From CAVXHV01 sp963761445 (GTDB lineage Bacteria; Planctomycetota; Planctomycetia; Isosphaerales; Isosphaeraceae): a DNA stretch of 64,000 nt. Positions 8,926 through 17,039 of the stretch are shown here, piece by piece. Position 1 is the first letter of the stretch. Each line of letters starts with the position of its first letter. The position numbers were made by a program, and so were the translations under genes. Where the stretch lies: positions 620,001-684,000 of the forward strand of contig CAVXHV010000018.1 in assembly GCA_963761445.1 (NCBI GenBank), read 5' to 3'. Under the pieces are notes generated by a model. The model saw nothing but the letters and a program-made list of their open reading frames with translations, was not told where the DNA came from and did not search any database.

Positions 8926-9648
8926 GGGGGTGCCTTCCTTCGGTCACTTCAAGGGTCTTGCCCTCACCAAGCCGTCCGCGCGGACGATCCCTTCGAGAGT
9001 CCCCCGGGCCGAAGTTAGGCGCAGCCCGATGGAGCGTATCCCGCCCGTTTTCAATGCCGATTTCTCCGCCTGGGTATCAAACGTGCTCGCAATTACCCTG
9101 CCAATCCCACACGGGCGACTATTCGCCCCCGGCATTGATCAATCGGGGCTCTTTCACGTAGCCTGTGAGGCCGCTCACGAACGATCGCAATCCCAGTTTG
9201 ATGGATATCCCGATGGAAACACCAGCCCGCTGGTATCACTTCGTCGCGTGGGAAGCCAGACATCCACTCTCCGGAGCGGATTCCGGGAACAGCCAGTCGC
9301 TCCTGCCTCGCACCGGTTCGCGTCCCGCGATTGCTGGGTGACCCGCGGCAGAGGCCGCGCACGGCAGGTACTTTACAACGCTCGGCCCGCGAGCGTATGA
9401 GATTTCAAGACAGCCACTTTTCGCCCCGCCGGCCTATTCGTCGGTCGCACGAACGCCCAAGCCGGGAGCGCACGACCACACCTGCAAGTCTACTTCCGAT
9501 CTTCAAATCGCCCAATCCCCGTCGCACAACACGAGTTATCACTCGCTTAGCGCACCTTCGCGCCGAACCGCCAAGACGAGACTCGGCCACGACGAGACTC
9601 GCACAATCACGCCTACCACCTACTGGCCTTTCTCCACCGAGCGGTCTT
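8926..9648. repeat. Gene-poor region with a duplicated promoter/start fragment
   Basis: I see no complete gene here. Bases ~9137-9243 repeat ~15732-15850, including the upstream flank and first codons (METPARWYHF) of the membrane-protein gene at 15812. The copy breaks off after FVAW/Y. Beyond that, nothing recognisable until the transposase remnant. Confidence 0.5.
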
Positions 9649-10291
9649 TCACTGAAACGCGACTCGCGCCGCAGCTTGACCCTGGAACCAATGTCGTCCG
9701 CATCGCAACGCTGCGGATGCCAGCGATTCTCGTCCACCGGCGGCCCGCTTGAACCATCGGCCAAAGTGACTCACGGTTTCTAACCAGCATTCGCCGTTCA
9801 GCCCCAGGCGATTCAAAATCGGCGAAAGTTCGACTGGGATCGTTCCCCGCTTCCCGGCACGCAGCGCACGCCCTGTCCAATCTAGCAGCTCCAAGTAACG
9901 CTCAATCGTAATCGGCAAATATCCTTGATCTGACGCCCTCAAACCAACCGTCGGCCGTGATGATTTCGCCAGTCGTCTCGTCGCGCGGCAGAAAGAGGAG
10001 CCGCCAGCGCAGCGCAACCTCCTCGTCGCTCCATTCCTGCACGAGATCGGGCCGCACTCTCAGCACGACGTGGAGATGATTGCTCATTACGGCATAGCCG
10101 CAGATATCAATACCAAACACCGACGCGAGCTCTTGAAGCCGGCACCGAATAAACTTCTTGCGGTGATCGTAGTTTTTGCCTGAATACTGATCGTCACCGC
10201 AGAGGAACGCCCTGCGCACGCACCGCGTGATGCAGTGATACACCCCAACGACATTCTCAACGACGATCTGAGATCGAGCATAGCCCGGCAT
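9649..10291 (-). pseudogene. RAYT transposase remnant with internal deletion
   Basis: From ATG 10291 the frame encodes VYHCITRCVRRAFLCGDD, then the HUH motif in VMSNHLHVVLRVRPDL and WSDEEVALRWRLLFLPRDE, closely parallel to the transposase at 1948-2982. After ~9905 the frame closes. The homology resumes in another frame with YLELLDWTGRALRAGKRGTI, which corresponds to the C-terminal EYTGRLFRDGKAVIS part of the intact copy. The central region (the part with GAFFEGRFKS and DLNPVAAG) is missing. The element is therefore an internally deleted, probably inactive copy. It directly follows a broken toxin gene. Confidence 0.72.
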
Positions 10292-10379
10292 GAGCGAGCT
10301 CCAAGGTGCAGGATCTGAGGATTCGGAGGCACGGCGTGATCGCAATGTCATTAGTGGACAAAATAACAAAAGAATTCCG

Positions 10380-10624
10380 CCAGTCAAGTACGCCGCATCG
10401 GGTTTTGCGCAAATCACTTCTCCCCGCTTGGACGCTCGCGACTGGATTCGACCGGGAAAATGGATGTCTGGCAATCCACTGGATTCGACCGGGAAAATGG
10501 ATGTCTGGCAATCCTCGACGTCGCGATCAATAACTACGACGGGGCGAACCTTTCGCCCCGATACTCCATCGTCGATGAGTGCGCGAAGTACCTGACCAGC
10601 AAAAAAATGCGCCATTGGCCGCAT
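10380..10624 (-). pseudogene. MazF/PemK-like toxin, interrupted by a 37-base tandem duplication
   Basis: The frame starting at ATG 10624 reads MAHFFAGQVLRALIDDG, then KVRPVVVIDRD, the strand pattern of MazF/PemK-type ribonucleases (GQV...R.RPVVVI). Homology then stops at a perfect 37-base tandem duplication (10441-10477 and 10478-10514). This length is not a multiple of three, so it shifts the frame. No toxin-like C-terminus follows and the frame runs on into the transposase remnant. It overlaps the end of the Panacea gene, the expected place for a cognate toxin. I consider it a disabled toxin. Family assignment rests on a short N-terminal stretch only. Confidence 0.5.
10441..10514. repeat. 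Perfect 37-base tandem duplication
   Basis: Two adjacent identical 37-base units (10441-10477 and 10478-10514), each starting 'actggattcgaccggg' and ending 'ctggcaatcc'. They lie inside the toxin-like gene and change its frame. Confidence 0.9.
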
Positions 10625-11282
10625 CCTCGCGGTTTGCTGTGTCGGTCGCCTGCACCGTGCTCACCTTGGGCTGGGCGCATTCTTCGCTGCGATCGCCCGG
10701 AGCTTTTCGCGGTGAACCTCCATCCTGTCCGAGATTGCCTTCCGTCGTTGATGACGAAAAGCGTTTACCGGCCAAACGGGGCGCTCCACCGATCGCCTCG
10801 CCGTGCTTCCCCGCCTCAACGATCTCGCCGAAATACTCTTGAAGCAGCTCCAGGCGAATGACGTGATTCCGCGGCGTGTTCCGCCACGGCGATTCCTCGT
10901 GAGTCATTTCCTCTAGTCGCTTGGGCATAAACCCCCCGTAGATCGAGTTTACCGCCTCCAAGAGTTCTAAGACTTCCGGGGCGTAATTCTCGGGTGCGTA
11001 ATTCTTCGGAGCCGCTATCGGGGAGAACCCACACCGCTTGTGTCTCTGCCAAACCTGACGCACTACAGGGCCGTGCGGCCACGCGAGAACGCTCTCTGGA
11101 AACAACGGTGCCCCCTCATGCATTGCGACGTGAAATCCCTGCGCGTAGTAGAGCAGCTTCTGGAGCTTAAGATGGGTAATATTATCGCCGCTTTCCACGT
11201 CAACGTTGGCGAGGAAGAAGTCCGCGACCCTGCAGCCGTCAACCGGTCCATCGCTGCGATCCTTACCTAAACTAAAGAACAC
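10527..11282 (-). CDS. Panacea-domain (SocA-like) antitoxin
   Basis: A 251-residue protein whose first ~150 residues match the Panacea/DUF4065 fold: VADFFLANVD, then LKLQKLLYYAQGFHVAMHEG, LAWPHGPVVRQVWQRH, and a C-terminal helix with MTHEESPWRNT. Known role: Panacea proteins neutralise diverse toxins encoded next to them. The start at 11282 is preceded by no clear ribosome-binding site, and a start nearer to VADFF is possible. The last ~85 residues are low-complexity and may be partly out of frame, since they overlap the downstream toxin-like gene by ~98 bases and cross a T7 run. Role as antitoxin is supported by family and neighbour. Confidence 0.75.
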   Translation of the reverse strand: MFFSLGKDRSDGPVDGCRVADFFLANVDVESGDNITHLKLQKLLYYAQGFHVAMHEGAPLFPESVLAWPHGPVVRQVWQRHKRCGFSPIAAPKNYAPENYAPEVLELLEAVNSIYGGFMPKRLEEMTHEESPWRNTPRNHVIRLELLQEYFGEIVEAGKHGEAIGGAPRLAGKRFSSSTTEGNLGQDGGSPRKAPGDRSEECAQPKVSTVQATDTANREDAANGAFFCWSGTSRTHRRWSIGAKGSPRRSY

Positions 11283-11534
11283 TAATCATGCTTTCAATGT
11301 AACACGCCCCACCGACGCAGCAAGCACTCCGACACTTCGACATCTCATATGGAAGACTTGCAGGAGTATGTCCGGCAGTCCCGGTCAATGGCACGCCATC
11401 GACCACACGCGCTGCCAGAACGTGCACCATCGCCTCGGCAGTCGCCCGGGACGCGAGTGCCAGTCGGTCGAGTTCCATACTTTAACCAAGGGAGCATCTC
11501 GCATCGCTCAATTCAGGTGCGGTTGAATTGAAGC

Positions 11535-12390
11535 TCAACGGTTTCGCTTTTCGGCGACCTGCCCGAAACTGACCGCGTTGGCGTACTCGACAGTGAGGAA
11601 CGTTCGGAAATCATCTGTACTTAGCCTTGCTAGTCCGAATGTCACAATCTGTTCCGGCACCTCGAACAGGCTGAATAGACCCCGCTTCCTCTTGTGAGTC
11701 ATTTCGGACGTCAACACGAAGTCTTGCGCCGGGCTGGCGATGACGGTACCGCCTGCGTTTTTGCTTGCGCGGTAAGCTACGGATTCACCGGTCGCGACGT
11801 CAACGCGACACGCGGACCCAGGCGCCGTCGTATCCGCTGATCAAAACAAAACGTCCGTCCTGGGAAACGATCGGCTTTGACCCGACATGCAGAAATGTCT
11901 CCGTGCCGGCATCGACATCCCAGACAAAGACGGACGGAATCTTTTTCCAGTTCCGGAACTCCCCGGCGAGGGCGTCGTCCCGGCGACACCGCGCCTCCCC
12001 TGGGATCAGCGAGTTTCACATAAGCAAGCCGCTTTCCATCGGGAAACCATGCCAGCGGAGCGTCCATTGCATTGACATACCGCTTCACGCTTAGCTTGCT
12101 ATCGATGTTCCAGATCTCGATCGAACCGACGTGCAAGGCGGCATTCGGCATGTGGACATAGCGAAGGTCCGTGTGAAACGCGACCCGGCCACCGACCGGT
12201 GACAAAGCCAGGTGACTGCCGATTGGTACATTTCGGATTGACGTAGGCCACATTTCGGACCGCTCCGACCCGGCCTCCGGGGCAAGCCGATCGGTCGGCC
12301 GGAGGCTGGGCAAATGGTGGCGACCACAATCGTCGGTCGATGTCGGCGGCAGTTTCCCACCGCGTCGATTTGAAAGCAAGCTCAACAATT
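11535..12390 (-). CDS. TolB/WD-like beta-propeller protein, at least two frameshifts
   Basis: Reconstructed across frames. An upstream part reads HLALSPVGGRVAFHTDLRYVH, IEIWNIDSKLSV and LAWFPDGKRLAYVK, typical propeller blades with the SPxGxxxAF and PDGKxLAY strands. After a break near 11990 the coding continues with VFVWDVDAGTETFLHVGSKP and SQDGRFVLISGYDG. After a second break near 11810 it reads VDVATGESVAYRASKNAGG, then PEQIVTFGLARLSTDDFRTF to the stop at 11535. Three to four blades are visible. The N-terminus upstream of ~12300 cannot be fixed. Probably a secreted or periplasmic propeller; ligand unknown. Confidence 0.55.
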
Positions 12391-12465
12391 AGGGCGGCGG
12401 CTCGGTCCGACACACGAACGGCACTTAGATCTCGAAAAAACCGTCACAGTGGGGAAACTGGGTAG

Positions 12466-12666
12466 CTACCCAGTTGGCTCATCCGCCCGAGCGCCCGTGT
12501 TGTACGGAAACAAAAGCACCGCGTGATCTTTACGCTCCTGAACCGTGCGCACATCGAGTGCCGCCAGCATCGCCTCGATCACGGCAAATCCACCGAGCCA
12601 CCGACAGTCCTCAGACAACCCATCACCTATCACCCGCATCCGCTTGCTCCGCGGCGCGCCCATCAC
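12466..12666 (-). pseudogene. Fragment resembling a tyrosine recombinase/integrase
   Basis: A 66-residue frame ending AVIEAMLAALDVRT...DHAVLLFPYNTGARADEPTG and a TAG stop. The pattern 'RDHALLLFLYNTGAR' is the box containing the first catalytic arginine (TGAR) of phage-type integrases, and the spacing from 'xxAMLAAxDxRT' is right. No C-terminal catalytic domain follows. Its 5' part lies in a dispersed repeat also present at ~4100-4160. I read it as a mobile-element remnant. The match is short, so this is tentative. Confidence 0.45.
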
Positions 12667-12755
12667 CGACGCCGCAATTCAAAGTCTCGACAGCGCAAAG
12701 CCGGGCCTCACGATTGACCGGATCAGACGATTCAGGTGCGGCGGCTCCGGATAGG
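12655..12755 (+). repeat. LRR-gene tail, copy 2
   Basis: About 100 bases matching the last part of the LRR gene at 4292-5167: it encodes PITDAAIQSLDSAKPGLTID followed by an RCGGSG-type end and a TAG stop. No LRR gene precedes it in frame, so only the tail was copied or retained. Confidence 0.6.
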
Positions 12756-12850
12756 CCACAAGCGCTATATCTCCTAATCAACGGAGCGGAACGAGCGGCT
12801 ATAATGCACGGCTGCTTTCTGAGAACTGTTAGGTTCCGGGGTACTGAGCT

Positions 12851-13422
12851 ATGCGAAAATGGCTCGTTCGCACGGGTATCGTCGTTACCTTGCTCACAGG
12901 CCTGGTACTCACTGGCCTTTACGCTTGGATGTACCGAGTCCCACCTGTTACCACCAAAGCTCGTCCTGCCTCGACTATAGTTGCATCAAATCGGAGGGTG
13001 GACGATCTTTGGATTGACGTTATGTGGGAAAAGTCGGGTCCAGAAGCGACCAGAGAGTTTCTCCGGAAACGCCTCAGGAAAGCCCCGACGTTGCATTCGA
13101 CGGCGACCTCCGGCTCGCGCGGGTCGCCCGCGGGGTGTCGCGTTTCAACGGCAAGTCACCGTCGGACGCCCTGTATCTCATTTCGACAGTCGACTTGAGG
13201 AGCGTTCGCTCACCATCCCTATGGATGCGCCCCCCTGGACTGGCGATTAAGTCGATGCAGTTTTCTGAAGTCGGACTAGCGGTCGTTGCGGCATTCCCGT
13301 CGACACGCGGGGGTTTCAGCACCAGGAAGTTCTTCATTAGCTGGGCCGCGGGCGATCATCCGCCAGCCGGCTTATTTGACAGCCCCGCTGTGCTGAAGGG
13401 CAGTTCCGTCGTAACCGACTGA
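12851..13422 (+). CDS. Membrane-anchored hypothetical protein, one frameshift
   Basis: ATG 12851 starts MRKWLVRTGIVVTLLTG, one clear signal anchor (residues ~5-27), followed by a soluble part (VDDLWIDVMWEKSGPEATREF). The frame changes near 13090. The continuation PDVAFDGDLRLARVARGVSRF, then DALYLISTVDLRSV and LAIKSMQFSEVGLAVVA, runs to a stop at 13422. I recognise no domain. Alternating strand-like segments suggest a beta-rich extracytoplasmic domain. Joining the two halves is an inference from continuity of composition and absence of another start. Confidence 0.45.
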
Positions 13423-13463
13423 CATAGGTTGCTCATTCGCAACCGAATGATCGCGGTCAGCTC

Positions 13464-13611
13464 GACCACCTGATGGAGATGCCAAATCTCCAATATCTCG
13501 CGCTCTCACGGCGCACCCATCACCGACGCCGCAATTCAACGGCTCGACAGAGCAAAGCCGGGCCTCTCGATTGACCGGATCGGACGATTCAGGTGCGGCG
13601 GCTCGAGATAG
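13464..13611 (+). repeat. LRR-gene tail, copy 3
   Basis: Repeats 5015-5167: 'accacctgatggagatg' followed by a short LRR (LQYLAL type) and the tail PITDAAIQRLDRAKPGL, ending at a TAG. A one- or two-base difference in the middle changes the frame. Together with 12655-12755 this gives three copies of the same LRR tail in 9 kb. Confidence 0.6.
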
Positions 13612-13777
13612 GTTACTTGACGTATCTCGTACTCGCCATCAAGATGCGCCGGCGCCGCAAGTAGCGACTCACTGGAGACGATCTTCCGCGACCGTCTGTG
13701 GATAAGGAGAGAACTGCCGCGTTCACACCGATGTCATCCTGTTGCAGAGCGCGCTGAAGCGCTGACCCGTACACGGA

Positions 13778-14197
13778 GGCGACGCTGGCCTCGCGCACTT
13801 GAAGAGTTTGACGAGGTTGCAGGTGCTCGACCTCAGCAACACAAGGGTTAGCGATGCCGGGCTCGTGCATCTCCAGCGAATGACGGAGCTCGAGACGCTC
13901 AAGTTGAGCGGCACCCAGATCAGCGACGCTGGACTGTCACACCTGAGAAACTTGGCCAAGCTCAAATCGCTTTCACTCGACCAAACACGAGTAACAGGAC
14001 CGGGCCTCGTGCACCTGAAACATCTGCCCAATCTCGATCACCTGTCTCTCAACCGAGACATGATCAACGCGGCCGGGATCGAACAGCTTAAGGAATTCGC
14101 GAGCCTCGGCATGTTGTCTATCAACAAAGTGCAAGTAAGCGACGCGGCCTTGGCCGAATTGCAGAAAGCGCTCCCGACCGCGCGCATCACCCATTGA
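13778..14197 (+). pseudogene. Leucine-rich repeat protein fragment (5' truncated)
   Basis: The frame encodes GDAGLAHLKSLTRLQVLDL and then five regular LRRs (VSDAGLVHLQRMTELETLKL, ISDAGLSHLRNLAKLKSLSL, VTGPGLVHLKHLPNLDHLSL and two more divergent), ending ELQKALPTARITH. That is the normal end of the planctomycete LRR family. No membrane anchor or start codon in context exists upstream, and the previous bases are unrelated, so the 5' half is absent. It could be translated from the TTG at 13799, but I see no ribosome-binding site. Confidence 0.6.
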
Positions 14198-14642
14198 CTG
14201 TGCACCAAGACTCAGCGGACGGAGACGGCATGACATGATCACGGTCCGGGGCAGTTACAGAGACGACCGTGCGTGGCTTTGTTGCGATGTCATCGGTAGC
14301 CCAGAGGCTGATTCCGCCAAATCTGTCCGACGTCATGGGGTTCAGTGGTGAGAACATGTACTGCGAGTGCTTCCCTGCGACGGGTCGGTCTTTCAACTCA
14401 GCGCTTGTCTCCTCGACGCCGGCGTTGTACCCGAGCCTGCCTTGTTCGGGAATCCGGCTCACCAGTATCCTGCCATCGGTGATTTCGTCGACGTTGATAT
14501 TCCTGACGAATCCTGAGACCGCCTCCAAATTCTTGATCCCAGGTGGAACGCCGCCGGGTGCAACAACGTCGACCGCGGGTATTTCATAATTGACCTGAAT
14601 TCGGTACTTGTGCTTGAGTTTAACGAGCCTATCCGTTGCCAC
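14187..14642 (-). CDS. Hypothetical protein, 151 residues
   Basis: Continuous frame starting MATDRLVKLKHKYRIQVNYE, with IPEQGRLGYNAGVEETSAEL and GGISLWATDD further on. It overlaps the end of the LRR fragment by 11 bases in convergent orientation. I recognise no family. The start lies at the edge of a dispersed repeat (14634-14733), so the promoter region is shared with ~3172-3270. Confidence 0.4.
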   Translation of the reverse strand: MATDRLVKLKHKYRIQVNYEIPAVDVVAPGGVPPGIKNLEAVSGFVRNINVDEITDGRILVSRIPEQGRLGYNAGVEETSAELKDRPVAGKHSQYMFSPLNPMTSDRFGGISLWATDDIATKPRTVVSVTAPDRDHVMPSPSAESWCTVNG

Positions 14643-14761
14643 CTCCCATGTCCCGTCCGACAGGGGAACGGGAACCGGGATTCAGCCCTACGTTCTGCGC
14701 ATTCTGTTCGATGCACGGCGGGCAGCTTACGCCAACGCTCGAATCCCGCTAACATGCCCGC

Positions 14762-15241
14762 ATGAGGAAGAAGCCACCGTCCGGAATGATCGGCGAGCCG
14801 CCTTCGGCACGCGGTGGCCGTCCCGCTGATCCGGGCCTGCACGCCCAGCAGATCGCGAGGGAATGGGAGGATGTAGGTGAAAGCTACGTCCGCAGGCGCA
14901 TTCGTGAACTCGGCATACCGAACGACATGAACGGCCAGCCTGACTATGGGGGAGATGGACGCTGGCGGGCGTTCGATCCCTACAGACGAATGGGTGGGGA
15001 GAACACGACGGGCGTGGTGGTCGACTCCGGCGTGCTGAATCCTGAGCTGCTGAAGGGCCAGAAGGGAGGACGCATCTGGCCCAAGATGAAGCTGAAGGAC
15101 CGCATCGATGCGATCATCGCGCATGAGTATGAGGAACTCCGCGCGGGCGGTAAGCACGCCGAGGCGATCAAGAACGCCGCGAAGACTGTACTGCCAATCA
15201 GCGACGAGGCGCGGCGGCTGAACCGGGCGAGGGCGCGGTAG
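14762..15241 (+). CDS. Hypothetical protein with a C-terminal HEYEE segment
   Basis: A 159-residue intact frame from ATG 14762. The N-terminal third is basic and disordered-looking (PPSARGGRPADPG). The middle is GESYVRRRIRELGIPNDMNG, and the C-terminal third is helical: KDRIDAIIAHEYEELRAGG, HAEAIKNAAKTVLPIS. I associate the 'IIAHEYEExxxG' pattern with small proteins and with tails of toxin-like proteins in planctomycetes, but cannot name a function. It is not a classical HExxH protease motif. It overlaps the next gene convergently by 44 bases. Confidence 0.5.
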   Translation: MRKKPPSGMIGEPPSARGGRPADPGLHAQQIAREWEDVGESYVRRRIRELGIPNDMNGQPDYGGDGRWRAFDPYRRMGGENTTGVVVDSGVLNPELLKGQKGGRIWPKMKLKDRIDAIIAHEYEELRAGGKHAEAIKNAAKTVLPISDEARRLNRARAR

Positions 15242-15446
15242 CGGCCAGCAGCTCGGATTTCCGCTCGAAACCGGTCCTGGTCACGTGGTACACGCTCTCT
15301 TCGCCTCTGGCGAAGCTATTGCCGACAACCATCAGCCCGGCGCGGGCCAGCTCACGGTACGTTTCGCGGTTGGAATCATCCACCTCAATATCCCCGTGAA
15401 GCTCGATGTGCTGGCGAAACAGGGCCAAGGCTTCGTGAGAAAGCAT
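15198..15446 (-). CDS. Small helical/winged-helix-like protein, 82 residues
   Basis: Starts at ATG 15446 (MLSHEALALFRQHIELHG), followed by DDSNRETYRELARAGLMVVGN and VYHVTRTGFERKSELL. The helix-helix-wing feel and the 'YHVTxxGxxR' ending resemble small winged-helix proteins, but this is only an impression. A truncated duplicate of its 5' end and upstream region is at 8126-8352. Upstream, 'aggtgccctat' on the coding strand carries an AGGTG ribosome-binding site. Confidence 0.5.
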   Translation of the reverse strand: MLSHEALALFRQHIELHGDIEVDDSNRETYRELARAGLMVVGNSFARGEESVYHVTRTGFERKSELLAATAPSPGSAAAPRR

Positions 15447-15594
15447 AGGGCACCTCCAGCGGCATCATATCCCCGACCCTCACGGGCGGGAATGTCAGTT
15501 GCCCCACGGCCGCCGCAAGCGCCGTCCTCGGGGTCAGCCTAGCTTCAATTTAATTCAGAAGCAGGCCAAAAACGGGGGCGTCGGGAATTAGTGC

Positions 15595-15720
15595 CGCCCC
15601 GCCCGCTCGAAGACCAACGCAAGCTCGATTTATCTCGCGAGGGAATGCTCGAAGCATCTTCGACGGGTAGCTATCCGCTTCCGGTCAGATTCTAGTCGAA
15701 TACACAGGCCGCTTGTTCTG
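15595..15720 (+). pseudogene. RAYT transposase C-terminal fragment (third copy)
   Basis: One frame reads RPLEDQRKLDLSREGMLEAS, then GSYPLP, then a stop, with the next frame resuming at SNTQAAC (EYTGRL in the third frame). This matches the intact transposase segment PVEDRRKLDSSREGMLEGLS...VEYTGRLF at ~2668-2770. It is a ~120-base relic joined directly to another dispersed repeat. Confidence 0.65.
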
Positions 15721-15731
15721 TTCGGCTCGGC

Positions 15732-15811
15732 ATTGATGAGCCAGGGTTCTTTCACGTAGCCTTCTGACGAGGTTGACGAACGATCGCAATCCCAGTTTGA
15801 TGGAAATCTCG
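15732..15811 (+). repeat. Dispersed repeat forming the upstream region of the next gene
   Basis: Matches ~9137-9210, and its first ~30 bases ('ccagggttctttcacgtagc') also match ~7709. The unit contains the likely promoter and ribosome-binding region of the membrane-protein gene at 15812, so its copies may carry promoter activity. Confidence 0.5.
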
Positions 15812-16141
15812 ATGGAAACACCAGCCCGCTGGTATCACTTCGTCGCGTACTTCTTCGGCGGGGCCGTTCTCGCGAACACGATCCCCCATCTGGTGAACGG
15901 CATCTCGGGTCTCCCGTTCCAGAGCCCATTCGCATCACCGCCAGGGCAAGGCTTGTCATCGTCGACCGTAAACGTCCTCTGGGGGATGTTCAACCTGGCG
16001 GTGGCTTATGGACTGATCGTCCGCGTTGGTCGTTTCGAATTGCGAAAGACGAGTCACATGGTCGTCCTCGCACTCGGGGCGCTCCTCATGGCGCTGAGCC
16101 TGGCACGGCATTTCGGTCAATTTCACGGCGGGCTTCGCTGA
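15812..16141 (+). CDS. Small integral membrane protein
   Basis: About 109 residues from ATG 15812 (METPARWYHFVAYFFGGAVL); an in-frame ATG at 15800 is an alternative. Three hydrophobic helices are visible: ~9-24 (VAYFFGGAVLANTI), ~50-67 (VNVLWGMFNLAVAYGL) and ~80-97 (MVVLALGALLMALSLA). The loop LVNGISGLPFQSPFASPPG is characteristic of a widespread uncharacterised small membrane family. Immediately followed by the nitroreductase gene (32-base gap, same strand), so probably one transcript. Confidence 0.65.
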   Translation: METPARWYHFVAYFFGGAVLANTIPHLVNGISGLPFQSPFASPPGQGLSSSTVNVLWGMFNLAVAYGLIVRVGRFELRKTSHMVVLALGALLMALSLARHFGQFHGGLR

Positions 16142-16173
16142 AGTCCAACCGCCTTTCGGCAGGAGAAGTCACC

Positions 16174-16822
16174 ATGTTCGACCTTGAGCAGGTGATCCGA
16201 GAGCGCCATTCAACGCGGCTGTTTTTGCCCCAGCCGGTGCCGCGGGCATTGGTCGAGGAGGCTCTCGTCCTGGCCCAGCACGCGCCGTCAAACTCCGACA
16301 TCCAGCCGTGGCACATGGTCTTCGCATCCGGGCCGCCTCGTGACCGGCTCGTCAAGGCCCTTCTCGAGGAGGCCCAGCGCCGGCCACCCAGCATCCCGCC
16401 CCTGCCCGAGGCGTTCCGGCACTATCGCAGCGAGCTGGGCGCCCAGGTCTACGGCGCGATGGGAATCCCCCGCGAGGACAAGGCCGGCCATGATGCCGCC
16501 GTCTTGCGCAACTGGGAATTCTTCCGCGCCGCTGGCCGGCATTGTCTGCATGCACCGGGACCTCGGCCCGGCCGACGTTCTGGGTGTGGGAATGTACTTG
16601 CAGACGTTGCTGCTGGCCTTGACCGCAAGAGGCCTGGGAACTTGCGTCGAGGTTTCGATCGCCGGCTATCCCGAAATCGTCCGCGAGAAGCTGGCGATCC
16701 CCGCCGAACTGTCGATCCTCTGCGGCCTGGCGGTCGGCTACCCCGATCCGGACTTCCCCGCCAATAAGCTGCACATCGCCCGCGAGGCCATCGACAAGAA
16801 CGTGGTGTTCCTCGACAACTGA
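16174..16822 (+). CDS. Nitroreductase-family FMN oxidoreductase, one frameshift
   Basis: Starts at ATG 16174 after AGGAGAAG. The N-terminal part FDLEQVIRERHSTRLFLPQP, then HAPSNSDIQPWHMVF, carries the FMN-phosphate-binding arginine/serine motif (RHSTR) and the 'APSxxxxQPW' signature. After a one-base slip near 16531 the C-terminal half continues: GPADVLGVGMYLQTLLLALTA, then LGTCVEVS and LAVGYPDPDFPANK. Length (~215 residues) is standard. Known chemistry: NAD(P)H-dependent two-electron reduction of nitro compounds or quinones. Physiological substrate unknown. Cytoplasmic. Confidence 0.85.
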
Positions 16823-16852
16823 TCGCCGCTGGATCGGCCTTCGACCGTCAGG

Positions 16853-16918
16853 GAGGCTGGGTGTAACCCACCACCACATATAGCATTACGAACGGTGGAT
16901 TGCACCCAGTCTACGCGC
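16853..16918. repeat. REP-like palindrome
   Basis: An intergenic hairpin-prone element: 'gctgggtgtaaccca' followed after ~35 bases by 'ttgcacccagtctac', so 'ctgggtg' pairs with 'cacccag'. A related 'gggtgaaaccca' element sits at 19775-19838. These are the type of palindromes that RAYT enzymes are known to act on. Confidence 0.5.
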
Positions 16919-17039
16919 CTGCTTCCCCTCAGATCATCCCATCCCACATTGACCATGTGCGATACTTGACGTAAAGTGCGGCTGCATGTCGATTTGGCTG
17001 GTATAGGCGTCAAAATCCCAGGGAAGGGACGAGTGGACC

